Below are positions 1 through 15,733 of a stretch of 64,000 nt of DNA, piece by piece. The notes under the pieces were generated by a model. It was not told where the DNA came from and searched no databases. It worked only from the letters and a program-made list of their open reading frames with translations. The first letter of the stretch is position 1, and each line of letters starts with the position of its first letter. Source of the DNA: CAVQFB01 sp963711675 (GTDB lineage Bacteria > Acidobacteriota > Terriglobia > Terriglobales > Acidobacteriaceae); contig CAVQFB010000006.1 of assembly GCA_963711675.1 (NCBI GenBank), forward strand, positions 124,001-188,000, given 5' to 3'. The position numbers and the translations under genes are program-made.

Positions 1-965
1 TGGATCATCGACTCCAGCATCTGGGTGGCGATGATGACCGGTTTTCGCCAGTCGCCGGCACGCCGGATCACATATTTCTGGATGACAGGAACTTTTTCCG
101 GCGGCACCTCCACGCCGAGATCGCCGCGTGCCACCATGACGCCGTCCGAGGCCTCGAGAATTTCTTCCAGTTGCTCGATGGACTGCGGCTTTTCCAGCTT
201 GGCGATTACGGGAACGTCGCTTGAGTGGGAACTGATCAGCTGCTTGGCGTCGCGGACGTCGGCTGCCGACCGGACAAACGAGATGGCAATCATGTCCACG
301 CCGCTTTTCAGTCCGAACTCAAGGTCAACCCGGTCCTTTTCGGTGAGGGCGGGAATGCTCAGGGCAATCCCAGGAAGATTTATGCCCTGATGCTCTGCGA
401 CTGCCCCGCCGTTGATCACTTCGCACTCAACATCATGGCCGCGCACGCGGCAAACCTTCAATTCAATGCGCCCATCAGACAGCAGAATGCGTGAACCCGT
501 TTCGACCTCGCGGGCCAGCTCCTGAAAAGTGGTCGAGATGAGCGCGGGCGTACCGAGCGTGTCGCGCGGTGTGATGGTGACATGAGTGCCCGCCTTCAGC
601 AGAACGGGGGCGTGCCCCTTGAGGCGTCCGGTGCGGATCTTGGGGCCCTGCAGGTCCTGAAGAATGCAGATGGCACGACCTTCTTTTTCCGCGGCGCTCC
701 GCAGGCGGTCGATGTTGAGCGCGTGATCTTCATGAGTGCCGTGGGAAAAGTTGAGGCGGGCTACGTCCATGCCCAGACGCATGAGCTCACGGATGGCTTC
801 TTCGGAATTGCAGGCGGGGCCAATGGTGCAGATGATTTTTGCGCGCCGCGCCGGCCCCGGCAACGATTGCGGAGCCTCTTCGTTCAGAAGCGGGAGTGAA
901 GCGTTATCCGACGAGACTGAGGCGGAGATGTCTCCGGTGACCAGATCGAGCTTGCCTTCTTTCAA
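1..965 (-). CDS. pyk: Pyruvate kinase (5' portion, runs off the left edge)
   Basis: Catalyses phosphoenolpyruvate + ADP to pyruvate + ATP, the last step of glycolysis, in the cytosol. The minus-strand frame reads KIICTIGPACNS, then LNFSHGTHEDH, LQDLQGPKIRTG and, near the window edge, VMVARGDLGVEVPPEKVP and IIATQMLES, all pyruvate kinase signatures of the TIM-barrel and B domains. About 321 residues are present and the C-terminus lies outside. No ATG precedes the conserved core. A TTG at 965 has GGGAG 7 nt upstream and is used here, giving a 42-residue extension before K43. A second TTG at 863 (AGAGG about 11 nt upstream) would give the usual short N-terminus, so the start is uncertain. The family call is firm. 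Confidence 0.93.
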   Translation of the reverse strand, partial: MKEGKLDLVTGDISASVSSDNASLPLLNEEAPQSLPGPARRAKIICTIGPACNSEEAIRELMRLGMDVARLNFSHGTHEDHALNIDRLRSAAEKEGRAICILQDLQGPKIRTGRLKGHAPVLLKAGTHVTITPRDTLGTPALISTTFQELAREVETGSRILLSDGRIELKVCRVRGHDVECEVINGGAVAEHQGINLPGIALSIPALTEKDRVDLEFGLKSGVDMIAISFVRSAADVRDAKQLISSHSSDVPVIAKLEKPQSIEQLEEILEASDGVMVARGDLGVEVPPEKVPVIQKYVIRRAGDWRKPVIIATQMLESMI

Positions 966-1019
966 GAATGCACTCCCAAAATCGTTCGCGACGGAAGAAA
1001 CTCGAACGTGGAACTGCCG

Positions 1020-1988
1020 CTAGCGGCGACCTGCTCGCCGAATCGGGATTTCAGCTAGCTGCTTGCCTAGCGTGGAACGGGGAAAAATCATGGCGTTGAA
1101 TTCCGCACCCACCAGGATCACGAGCGAGATCATGTACATCCATACCAGCAACGCGATGCCGACCCCCAGCGACCCGTAGATTACGCTGTAATCCGCGTAG
1201 TGAGACAAGTATCCGCCGAAAACCATGGTGGCGCCAAACCACATGGCGGTCGCGAGGGTCGCTCCCGGCAGAACACTGTGCCAGGGTTGAGTGCGCGGCA
1301 CGGCATTGTGATAGATGAGCGCGATCACCGCGATGCTCGTCAGGGTCGCGATCAGCCAGCGCATAGCTGTCCACATCAGCAGCACATAGGGGCCGAATTC
1401 ATGTCCGAGGTGAAACAGGAGCCGGGTCTCGATGCGGCTGCCGAACGCCACCAGAACAGTGGCAAAGGTGAGGGGAAGACCCGCGAGAATCACCAGCGAA
1501 AAAGCTATAAGCCGCTCCTTCACCAGGCCCCAGGTCTTGGGGACATCATAGGCGTGGCGGAAACCTTCCATCCAGGAGATCATGACGCCGGAGGCGGTCC
1601 AGATGGTGAGCAGTGAGGCTGTCACCAGCAAGCTCACGGGCCGCTGTGTGGTCCCCTTCAGATACGCGATCGCGGTGCCGCTGCCGGCGGGAAGAATGCG
1701 GCCAAGAGCGTAGGAAATCTCCCGGAGGTAGGCTTCGGTCTGGTGCGAAGTGGCCAGCACCGAACCGAGCACCAGCAACGCCGGAAAAAACGTGAGGATG
1801 GAAGAGTAGGCGGAGGCCTTGGCGATGGCGAACGCATCATGCTGAAAGGCTCGCCAAAGAGCCAGCCGCAACAGACCGAAGAAGCGAAACACGTAGTCCT
1901 GCATCGTGTCGCCCTGCATGGGCAAACGCAATTCAGGTGCGGTTTCGTCAGTTTCGTGAACCACAAGAGTTTTCGGGTCGGCGTGCAT
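1020..1988 (-). CDS. YihY/BrkB family inner-membrane protein
   Basis: A 322-residue polytopic membrane protein with about six hydrophobic segments. The motif near the C-terminus, IYGSLGVGIALLVWMYMIS followed by LVILVGAEFNA, is the hallmark of the YihY/BrkB family (once misnamed ribonuclease BN). The family's molecular role is not settled; envelope functions have been proposed. It starts at ATG 1988, just past the terminator hairpin that follows rpoC, and ends 55 nt before the TTG chosen for pyk. It may therefore be transcribed separately from the RNA-polymerase operon and together with pyk. The family call is firm, the function unknown. Confidence 0.88.
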   Translation of the reverse strand: MHADPKTLVVHETDETAPELRLPMQGDTMQDYVFRFFGLLRLALWRAFQHDAFAIAKASAYSSILTFFPALLVLGSVLATSHQTEAYLREISYALGRILPAGSGTAIAYLKGTTQRPVSLLVTASLLTIWTASGVMISWMEGFRHAYDVPKTWGLVKERLIAFSLVILAGLPLTFATVLVAFGSRIETRLLFHLGHEFGPYVLLMWTAMRWLIATLTSIAVIALIYHNAVPRTQPWHSVLPGATLATAMWFGATMVFGGYLSHYADYSVIYGSLGVGIALLVWMYMISLVILVGAEFNAMIFPRSTLGKQLAEIPIRRAGRR

Positions 1989-2002
1989 GGGAGCCTATGA
2001 GA

Positions 2003-2026
2003 AAAGGGGCGACGCGTGTCGCCCCT
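2003..2026 (-). terminator. Rho-independent terminator after rpoC
   Basis: Perfect 8-bp stem GGGGCGAC / GTCGCCCC with a 4-nt loop (2006-2025). On the minus strand it is followed by TTTTC. It lies 17 nt past the rpoC stop and directly before yihY, so it probably ends the long ribosomal protein/RNA polymerase transcript. Confidence 0.8.
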
Positions 2027-2042
2027 CTCTCGTATCTTCGGA

Positions 2043-6230
<4,188 letters not shown>

Positions 6231-6235
6231 GGTGT

Positions 6236-6242
6236 TCCTCCG
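6236..6242 (-). promoter_or_regulatory. Shine-Dalgarno that fixes the rpoC TTG start
   Basis: On the minus strand GGAGG stands 6 nt before TTG at 6230. The in-frame ATG 33 nt upstream has no comparable site, and its extra 11 basic residues are not part of RpoC. Confidence 0.75.
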
Positions 6243-6283
6243 CTTCCTGCGATGTATCGCCACCGCCGGCGGCTCTCGAAAAC

Positions 6284-6427
6284 AGTCGCTAGTCGCGTGT
6301 CGTTCGTCGCTAGCGAAATTCCAGATCTGCGTCTCAAGAGCACACCCCGCAGATCTCGTTTCCTAAAACTCTCAGTACCACCGGTCGCAAGGGTGCTAAC
6401 GACGAGCGACCAAAGACTCCCGACTAA
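6284..6427. repeat. Heptamer-arm element in the rpoB-rpoC gap
   Basis: The left arm (6284-6315) reads as successive 7-mers such as TAGTCGC and TCGTCGC. The right arm (about 6394-6430) is the same kind of 7-mer in reverse orientation and runs into the rpoB stop codon. Between them is a perfect 9-bp inverted repeat, AGATCTGCG / CGCAGATCT (6323-6331 and 6348-6356, 16-nt loop). The architecture matches the rplK-rplA gap and the flanks of the four-helix-bundle gene at 51.2-51.7 kb. Confidence 0.6.
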
Positions 6428-10906
<4,479 letters not shown>

Positions 10907-11335
10907 TCAGAGGCTCCAAACTTTCAGACGCAGCCGTAGGCTGCGACACAACTGAGGAATGAGGGGCGCTGACCACAGCGCCGGGTACTGCAGACTAAAA
11001 ACGTGCAGGCACCTGCGGGGACAGAATTCCCCGAAGGCGCCAAGTGCGTCTTTTTCCGCCTAGATGATTTGTTCGTTTCCGCGCCAGTTCTAAAGGCCTG
11101 TTCCGTCCCGCGGCCTGCAGGACAGCCTGCCAAACTTCTGCCAGCAACCGGACCCAGTCAGCCCTGGATTTGAGTCGCGCGTTGCAGTCGCCTCGCTGAA
11201 AGCGAGAGAAGTGGTATTGTTGCTTTAGATGATAACACCACTTCTCAGGATTCAGTGAGAAATTTGTCTACTTGGCCCGAAAAATGCAATCCGCCTGCAA
11301 ACCATTGAACAGATTGCCATTAGCCAATGTCACAG
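10907..11335 (-). promoter_or_regulatory. rplL-rpoB spacer with a long-stem hairpin
   Basis: A 429-bp stretch without a convincing gene; a 69-aa frame at 10924-11133 is Cys/Arg-rich and has no recognisable features. It contains a perfect 10-bp inverted repeat, GAGAAGTGGT / ACCACTTCTC (11206-11215 and 11237-11246, 21-nt loop). In E. coli this same gap holds an attenuator and an RNase III processing site that set the RNAP to ribosomal-protein ratio. A similar role here is inference from position. Confidence 0.45.
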
Positions 11336-11719
11336 CTACTTTACTTCTACCGTGGCTCCGGCTTCGGTGAACTTTTTCTTGATGGTCTCGGCTTCTTCCT
11401 TGGAAACGCCGTCCTTCACGGTCTTCGGCGCGCCATCCACCAGATCCTTGGCTTCCTTCAAGCCGAGGCTGGTAACTTCGCGGACAGCCTTGATCACGTT
11501 GATCTTGTTTGCGCCGACTTCCTTGAGCACAACGGTGAACTCCGTCTTCTCTTCCGCCGGAGCTGCCGCCGCTGCACCCGCACCGCCACCGGCCATCATC
11601 ACCGGCGCCGCCGCCGCGGCGGAAACGCCGAGGCGCTCTTCGAGCTTCTTGACTAACTGCGCCGCTTCGAGCAGCGACAAGCCTACGATCGATTCTTCCA
11701 ACTGCTGCAGATCCGCCAT
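11336..11719 (-). CDS. rplL: 50S ribosomal protein L7/L12
   Basis: Stalk protein of the large ribosomal subunit that recruits translational GTPases, 127 residues. It shows the N-terminal dimerisation helix region (MADLQQLEESIVGLSLLEAA), an Ala/Gly-rich hinge (about residues 36-58) and the C-terminal factor-binding domain ending in GATVEVK. An in-frame TTG lies four codons upstream, but ATG 11719 is preceded by GGAG at 6 nt and gives the canonical N-terminus. It follows rplJ after 311 bp containing a repeat element. Confidence 0.97.
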   Translation of the reverse strand: MADLQQLEESIVGLSLLEAAQLVKKLEERLGVSAAAAAPVMMAGGGAGAAAAAPAEEKTEFTVVLKEVGANKINVIKAVREVTSLGLKEAKDLVDGAPKTVKDGVSKEEAETIKKKFTEAGATVEVK

Positions 11720-11922
11720 TGTGTTCTCCAATTTGTAGCGCGAGACGCAGCCAGCTGCGCCTCTACGTTAATGATTTGTGATTTCGCTATCTCTCGCTAA
11801 GTTTCCAGTGCGACCAGGTTCCAATCTGCCGCGCCAGACAACGCCGCAGTTCGAACCGCGCAACCCTCAGCTACTGATAGCCAAATCTTTTTCGGACGGC
11901 CGACCCGTCCCGAAACCTTTGT

Positions 11923-12027
11923 TGTCATCCTGAGCGAGACGTTCTTTGTCTCGCGAAGGACCCGGGCGCGCCGCGCAAAGCGTCCGCGTTCTTGGGGACG
12001 CATATCACGCGCGTTTGGCGCGCTTCC
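11923..12027. repeat. GC-hairpin repeat, copy 1 (after rplJ)
   Basis: A roughly 105-bp intergenic element beginning TGTCATCCTGAGCGAGAC and ending in GCGCGTTTGGCGCGC, 3 bp from the rplJ stop. It shares order and sequence of hairpins with copies after nusG (14145), rpmG (15347) and tuf (15626). The rest of the 311-bp rplL-rplJ gap (11720-11922) holds nothing recognisable. Confidence 0.7.
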
Positions 12028-12030
12028 TGA

Positions 12031-12579
12031 CTACGCTCCCGCCGGAGCTTCGCTCTTGAACTTGCCTTCCTTCACGCCCTGATTGAGAACCACGGCCACG
12101 TCGCGGCCGACGGCGTTCATCACCGTGACCAGGCGCTGCGCCGGCGCGTTGATCAGGAACATGAGTTTCGAGTAAATCTCCTCTTTCGAGGGCATGGTTG
12201 CCAGCGCTTCGATCTCTTTGACCGAGATGACGCGGCCTTCCACCAAGCCGGCTTTGAAAGTGAACTCCGGATTGTCCTTAGCGTACTTGGAAAGCGCCTT
12301 GGCCAGCGCCACCGGATCGCCCTGCGTATAGGCAATCGAGGTGCGGCCTTCGAGACTCTTGAGGACCTCTTCCACCTTGGTGCCCTTCGACGCGCGCGCC
12401 GCCAGCGTGTTTTTTACTACGCGATACTTCGCGCCGGAACTGCGGAGTGCTTTGCGCAACTCGAAATCCTGCGCGACCGTGAGCTTGCCAAAAGTAGCGA
12501 CCACGACGCTGGAGGTCTGCTCCAGCTCGGCGCTGAGCTTCTGTACCTGTTCGACTTTCTTTGCTCGGGTAACTGCCAT
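12031..12579 (-). CDS. rplJ: 50S ribosomal protein L10
   Basis: Anchors L7/L12 dimers to 23S rRNA at the base of the ribosomal stalk, 182 residues. The N-terminus (MAVTRAKKVEQVQKLSAELE) and the segment YRVVKNTLAARA are typical of L10. The C-terminal helix that binds L7/L12 follows NAPAQRLVTVMNAVGRD. ATG 12579 has GAGGGGA upstream. It sits between rplA and rplL as in nearly all bacteria. Autogenous control by an L10-L12 complex on the rplJ leader is known in E. coli; no leader structure was resolved here because the 176-bp leader is filled by repeat elements. Confidence 0.97.
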   Translation of the reverse strand: MAVTRAKKVEQVQKLSAELEQTSSVVVATFGKLTVAQDFELRKALRSSGAKYRVVKNTLAARASKGTKVEEVLKSLEGRTSIAYTQGDPVALAKALSKYAKDNPEFTFKAGLVEGRVISVKEIEALATMPSKEEIYSKLMFLINAPAQRLVTVMNAVGRDVAVVLNQGVKEGKFKSEAPAGA

Positions 12580-12605
12580 ATTCGAATCCCCTCACAGTCT
12601 TGATT

Positions 12606-12745
12606 TGTCATCCTGAGGCGACATGCCTATTGTCGCCGAAGGACCTGGGCGCGCCGCTCCGCAGCACCCTTCTTTGTATCAGGGCATGCCTTTAGGCATG
12701 CCGCAACGCCCCTTCTTTACGCCGCGCCTTTAGGCGCTGTGGGGC
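12606..12745. repeat. Composite repeat in the rplA-rplJ gap
   Basis: Begins with the TGTCATCCTGAGGCGACATG unit (12606-12660). It continues with a perfect palindrome GGCATGCC-TTTA-GGCATGCC (12683-12702) preceded by GTATCAG, and ends with GCGCCTTTAGGCGC (about 12723-12738). It therefore joins both intergenic repeat families of this window. Confidence 0.65.
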
Positions 12746-12755
12746 ACGAATCCGA

Positions 12756-13463
12756 TTACGCCTTCGCCGCGGCTTCCACCGCCGACGTGTCGATGAGGAT
12801 TCCCGGGCCCATGGAAGAGCTGAGGGTGCATCCCTTGATGTATTTGCCTTTGGCAACGGAAGGCTTCGCCTTGACCACACTCGTGATCAGCACCGTGGCG
12901 TTCTCCACCAACTTCTCGGGCGGGAATGAAATCTTGCCAACCGGCACGTGAACCAACGCGGTCTTGTCGGTGCGGAACTCGACCTTTCCGGCCTTCACTT
13001 CCTGCACGGCGCGTGCCACATCGAAGGTGACCGTGCCCGTCTTCGGGTTCGGCATGAGTCCCTTGGGGCCGAGCACTTTGCCCAGGCGGCCCACCGACTT
13101 CATCATGTCGGGTGTCGCGATCAGGGCGTCGAAGTCAGTCCAGTTTTCCTTCGTGATTTTCTCGACCATGTCCTCGCCGCCGACGAAATCCGCGCCCGCC
13201 GCTTCGGCCTCGCGAACTTTCTCGCCGCTGGCGATCACCAGGACTTTCTTCGACTTCCCCAGACCGTGCGGCAGAACGACTGTGCCGCGCACCATCTGGT
13301 CTGCGTGTTTGGGATCTACACCCAGCCGCAATGTGATTTCCACGGTCTCATCGAACTTGGCGTATTTAACTTTTTGCAGGAGCGGAACCGCTTCCTGTAT
13401 GGGGTACGGACGGCTTTCCACTGCTGCCCGCGCCTTCGTAATGTTCTTGCCTGCCTTCTTCAT
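12756..13463 (-). CDS. rplA: 50S ribosomal protein L1
   Basis: Binds 23S rRNA at the L1 stalk and helps eject E-site tRNA; in E. coli it also represses its own operon by binding the rplK leader. The 235 residues include the signature GRLGKVLGPKGLMPNPKTGTV region and a C-terminal VENATVLITSVVKAKPS. Start ATG at 13463 gives MKKAGKNITKARAAVES. It is separated from rplK by 228 bp that hold heptamer arms. Confidence 0.97.
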   Translation of the reverse strand: MKKAGKNITKARAAVESRPYPIQEAVPLLQKVKYAKFDETVEITLRLGVDPKHADQMVRGTVVLPHGLGKSKKVLVIASGEKVREAEAAGADFVGGEDMVEKITKENWTDFDALIATPDMMKSVGRLGKVLGPKGLMPNPKTGTVTFDVARAVQEVKAGKVEFRTDKTALVHVPVGKISFPPEKLVENATVLITSVVKAKPSVAKGKYIKGCTLSSSMGPGILIDTSAVEAAAKA

Positions 13464-13531
13464 CTTTCTACCTCGTCTCCCACCGCCCGGCGCTGTCCTG
13501 CCGGGCCGTAGTGTTTGTGACTCAACAGCTC

Positions 13532-13690
13532 CTAGCTATTAGCCTTGCTATTAGCCTTTAGCTCTTAGAACCTAGTTCTCAAAATCCTTGTCATCCTGAG
13601 CGAAGCGAAGGACCTGCTTTTCCCTCCCTCACTCGGGCGCCCGGAACACGCTTTAGCTAAGAGCCAATGGCAAAAAGCTAATAGCTAGAA
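13532..13690. repeat. Heptamer-arm element in the rplK-rplA gap
   Basis: The left arm (13532-13575) consists of near-tandem 7-mers TAGCTAT, TAGCCTT, TAGCCTT, TAGCTCT. The right arm (13651-13690), read on the other strand, is TAGCTAT, TAGCTTT, TTGCCAT, TGGCTCT, TAGCTAA. The core (13576-13650) contains a short TGTCATCCTGAGCGAAGCGA unit (13589-13613). The right arm abuts the rplK stop codon. Confidence 0.6.
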
Positions 13691-13691
13691 A

Positions 13692-14123
13692 CTATCCAAC
13701 CACATCAATACCCATCGACCGCGCCGTGCCACGCACGCTCTTGATCGCAGCGTCGACCGAAGCCGCATTCAGATCGGGCATCTTCTGCTTGGCGATATCT
13801 TCCACTTGCTTCAACGTCACCTTGCCAACCTTATCTTTGTTCGGCGTACCGGATCCCTTGGCGATACCAGCGGCGCGCTTGAGCAGCACTGAAGCCGGCG
13901 GCGTTTTAGTGATGAAGGTGAAGGAGCGGTCGTTGTAGACCGAGACCACCACCGGAATGATCAGTCCTTCGAGTTCTTTCGCGCTGGTACGCGCATTGAA
14001 CTGCTTGCAGAACTCCATGATGTTGATCTGCGCCTGACCGAGCGCCGGTCCGACCGGAGGCGCCGGCGTCGCCTTGCCGGCCGCAATCTGAAGCTTTACT
14101 GAACCTGTAACTTTCTTTGCCAT
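13692..14123 (-). CDS. rplK: 50S ribosomal protein L11
   Basis: Part of the GTPase-associated centre of the large subunit, 143 residues. The typical sequence KLQIAAGKATPAPPVGPALG (residues 9-28) and IMEFCKQFNA are present, and the C-terminal RNA-binding domain ends in RGTARSMGIDVVG. The start ATG at 14123 gives MAKKVTGSVK. The gene follows nusG after 129 bp, most of which is a repeat element. Confidence 0.97.
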   Translation of the reverse strand: MAKKVTGSVKLQIAAGKATPAPPVGPALGQAQINIMEFCKQFNARTSAKELEGLIIPVVVSVYNDRSFTFITKTPPASVLLKRAAGIAKGSGTPNKDKVGKVTLKQVEDIAKQKMPDLNAASVDAAIKSVRGTARSMGIDVVG

Positions 14124-14144
14124 TTACCTGTTCCTTTTCAATCT

Positions 14145-14250
14145 TGTCATCCTGAGGCGACATGCTTTTCGTCGCCGAAGGATCTGGGCGCGCCGCGCGA
14201 TTGTCCGCGTTCTTCGCGGACAGAAACTCGCGCGCTTGGCGCGCTTCCTT
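14145..14250. repeat. GC-hairpin repeat, copy 2 (after nusG)
   Basis: Read in forward order: GGCGAC / GTCGCC stem around ATGCTTTTC, then GGGCGCGCCGCGCG, then GTCCGCG-TTCTT-CGCGGAC, then GCGCGC-TTG-GCGCGC. The last hairpin ends 2 bp from the nusG stop. It is nearly identical to copies at 15347 and 15626. Confidence 0.75.
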
Positions 14251-14252
14251 AC

Positions 14253-14894
14253 TTACGCCGCTACTTTCTCCACCTGCCCGAACTCCAGCTCCACCGGCGT
14301 CGAGCGGCCAAAAATGGTAACCATCACCTTGAGCGTCTCGCGATCTTCGTTGACCTCATCCACGATGCCGGTAAAGCTGGCAAAGGGGCCCTCGGTAATA
14401 CGCACGCTCTCGTTTTTCTCGAACTTGACCTTGAGCTTCGGCTTGTCCTTGCCCTCGTTCACGCGATAGACGATGTGATTGACCTCTTCTTCGGAGAGCG
14501 GCGTGGGCTGCTGTCCTGTGCCCACGAATCCGGTCACGCGCGGCGTGGACTTCACCACGTGCCAGACGTGGTCATCCATGTCCATCTCGACCAGAACGTA
14601 TCCGGGATAGAACATGCGCTCGGTCGTGTACTTCTTGCCGCCACGTACCTCCGTGACGGGCTCGGTGGGGATGAGGACGCGTCCGATCTTTTCCTGCAAG
14701 CCGAAAGCCTGGACCCGCGACTCCAGAGACTCTTTCACCTTGCGCTCGAACCCGGAGTACGAGTGGATGATGTACCACTTCATGTTCGGATTGCGCGGCG
14801 GCTCACCCGCGATCATGGAGTCGGCGGCAGAGGCCTTCGACCCGTCTTCCGGCTGGCCACTCGTCCCGACGTCGTTCTTTTCCTCGTCCTGCAT
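14253..14894 (-). CDS. nusG: Transcription termination/antitermination protein NusG
   Basis: Binds the RNA polymerase clamp and couples transcription to ribosomes or Rho. The NGN domain starts at MKWYIIHSYSGFERKV and contains GRVLIPTEPV and MFYPGYVLVEM; the C-terminal KOW domain is recognisable in EGPFASFTGIVDEVNEDRET. About 37 residues rich in D/E/S precede the NGN domain, an extension absent from E. coli NusG. ATG 14894 is used; an in-frame TTG at 14909 is an alternative start. The gene lies between secE and rplK, the standard order. Confidence 0.96.
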   Translation of the reverse strand: MQDEEKNDVGTSGQPEDGSKASAADSMIAGEPPRNPNMKWYIIHSYSGFERKVKESLESRVQAFGLQEKIGRVLIPTEPVTEVRGGKKYTTERMFYPGYVLVEMDMDDHVWHVVKSTPRVTGFVGTGQQPTPLSEEEVNHIVYRVNEGKDKPKLKVKFEKNESVRITEGPFASFTGIVDEVNEDRETLKVMVTIFGRSTPVELEFGQVEKVAA

Positions 14895-14946
14895 CGTGTT
14901 GGCTCTCAATCTTTCTGCTTCCTCTCAGATACTCAATGCCACTGAG

Positions 14947-15231
14947 CTAGCTGCGGTGCGAAAGCGTCCGCAGCACCCAGTCGATCGTCCTTCCGATGAC
15001 CGTATCCACGGCCCAGAAGTACAGACCGAACAGAAACACGGTGACGATGACTACCGCGGTCGTGGCCTGCACTTCCTTCAAGGAGGGCGACGTCACCTTC
15101 TTCATCTCGGTGCGGACATCGTTATAAAAAATCTTGACCCGCTCGGGCCAGGATTTCATCCGCTCGCCAAAGCTGTCCCCGGGGCTTGCTGCTGCAATCG
15201 ACTTTGTCATTTTCTTCGTCTCGGTTGCCAT
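14947..15231 (-). CDS. secE: Preprotein translocase subunit SecE
   Basis: Small essential subunit of the SecYEG channel in the inner membrane, 94 residues. It has a polar N-terminus, the conserved amphipathic stretch VKIFYNDVRTEMKKVTSPS, and one transmembrane helix (about residues 57-78, TTAVVIVTVFLFGLYFWAVD). This is the short single-helix form usual outside enterobacteria. It lies between tRNA-Trp and nusG, as in many phyla. Confidence 0.95.
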   Translation of the reverse strand: MATETKKMTKSIAAASPGDSFGERMKSWPERVKIFYNDVRTEMKKVTSPSLKEVQATTAVVIVTVFLFGLYFWAVDTVIGRTIDWVLRTLSHRS

Positions 15232-15262
15232 CTACCGTACTCGCCTTCCTTGTTCCAGACTC

Positions 15263-15338
15263 TGGCAGGGGCGGAGGGATTCGAACCCCCAAGTTCGGTT
15301 TTGGAGACCGACAGTTTAACCGTTGAGCTTACGCCCCT
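15263..15338 (-). tRNA. tRNA-Trp (anticodon CCA)
   Basis: The 76-nt cloverleaf has acceptor AGGGGCG paired with CGCCCCT, encoded CCA, anticodon stem TCGGT/ACCGA with loop CTCCAAA, and T-loop TTCGAAT. Its place between rpmG and secE is conserved in many bacteria. Confidence 0.97.
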
Positions 15339-15346
15339 ACTTACCT

Positions 15347-15447
15347 TGTCATCCTGAGGCGACATGCTTTTCGTCGCCGAAGGATCTAGGCGCGCCGCGC
15401 GATGTGCCGCGTCCTTTGCGGCACAGAAGACGTGTTGGCGCGGTTCG
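15347..15447. repeat. GC-hairpin repeat, copy 3 (after rpmG)
   Basis: Starts TGTCATCCTGAGGCGACATG and ends TTGGCGCGGTTCG directly at the rpmG stop. It has the same order of hairpins as the copies after nusG and tuf, with the second hairpin slightly altered (GTGCCGCGTCCTTTGCGGCAC). Confidence 0.7.
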
Positions 15448-15600
15448 TTATTTCACTTCTTTATGCGGCGTATGCTTGCGGCAACGTCGGCAGAACTTCT
15501 TCAGTTCAATCCGGTCCGGTGTCGTCTTGCGATTCTTGGTCTTCGAGTAATTCCGCTCTTTGCAATCACCGCACTGCATCGTAATGATCTCTCGGGGCAT
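15448..15600 (-). CDS. rpmG: 50S ribosomal protein L33
   Basis: A 50-residue large-subunit protein, too short for many gene callers. It reads MPREIITMQCGDCKERNYS and then CRRCRKHTPHKEVK. The CxxC pairs at C10/C13 and C37/C40 mark the zinc-binding (C+) form of L33. An AGGAAG lies about 6 nt before ATG 15600. It sits between tuf and tRNA-Trp, the common location of rpmG. Identification is secure despite the short length. Confidence 0.95.
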   Translation of the reverse strand: MPREIITMQCGDCKERNYSKTKNRKTTPDRIELKKFCRRCRKHTPHKEVK

Positions 15601-15625
15601 GACTCACTTCCTAACCTTTCTCGTT

Positions 15626-15731
15626 TGTCATCCTGAGGCGACATGCTTTTCGTCGCCGAAGGACCTGGGCGCGCCGCGCGAAACGTCCGCGTTCTTTGCG
15701 GACGCTAAATCGCGCGATTGGCGCGCTTCCC
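15626..15731. repeat. GC-hairpin repeat, copy 4 (after tuf)
   Basis: About 105 bp with GGCGAC/GTCGCC, GTCCGCG-TTCTT-TGCGGAC and CGCGCGATTGGCGCGC hairpins, ending 2 bp from the tuf stop. Confidence 0.75.
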
Positions 15732-15733
15732 TG

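Noticed and set aside
10924..11133. 69-aa frame in the rplL-rpoB gap
   Set aside because: Cys/Arg-rich, no ribosome-binding site, no protein-like pattern.
11797..12003. 68-aa frame between rplJ and rplL
   Set aside because: Largely overlaps the GC-hairpin repeat and is read from repeat DNA.
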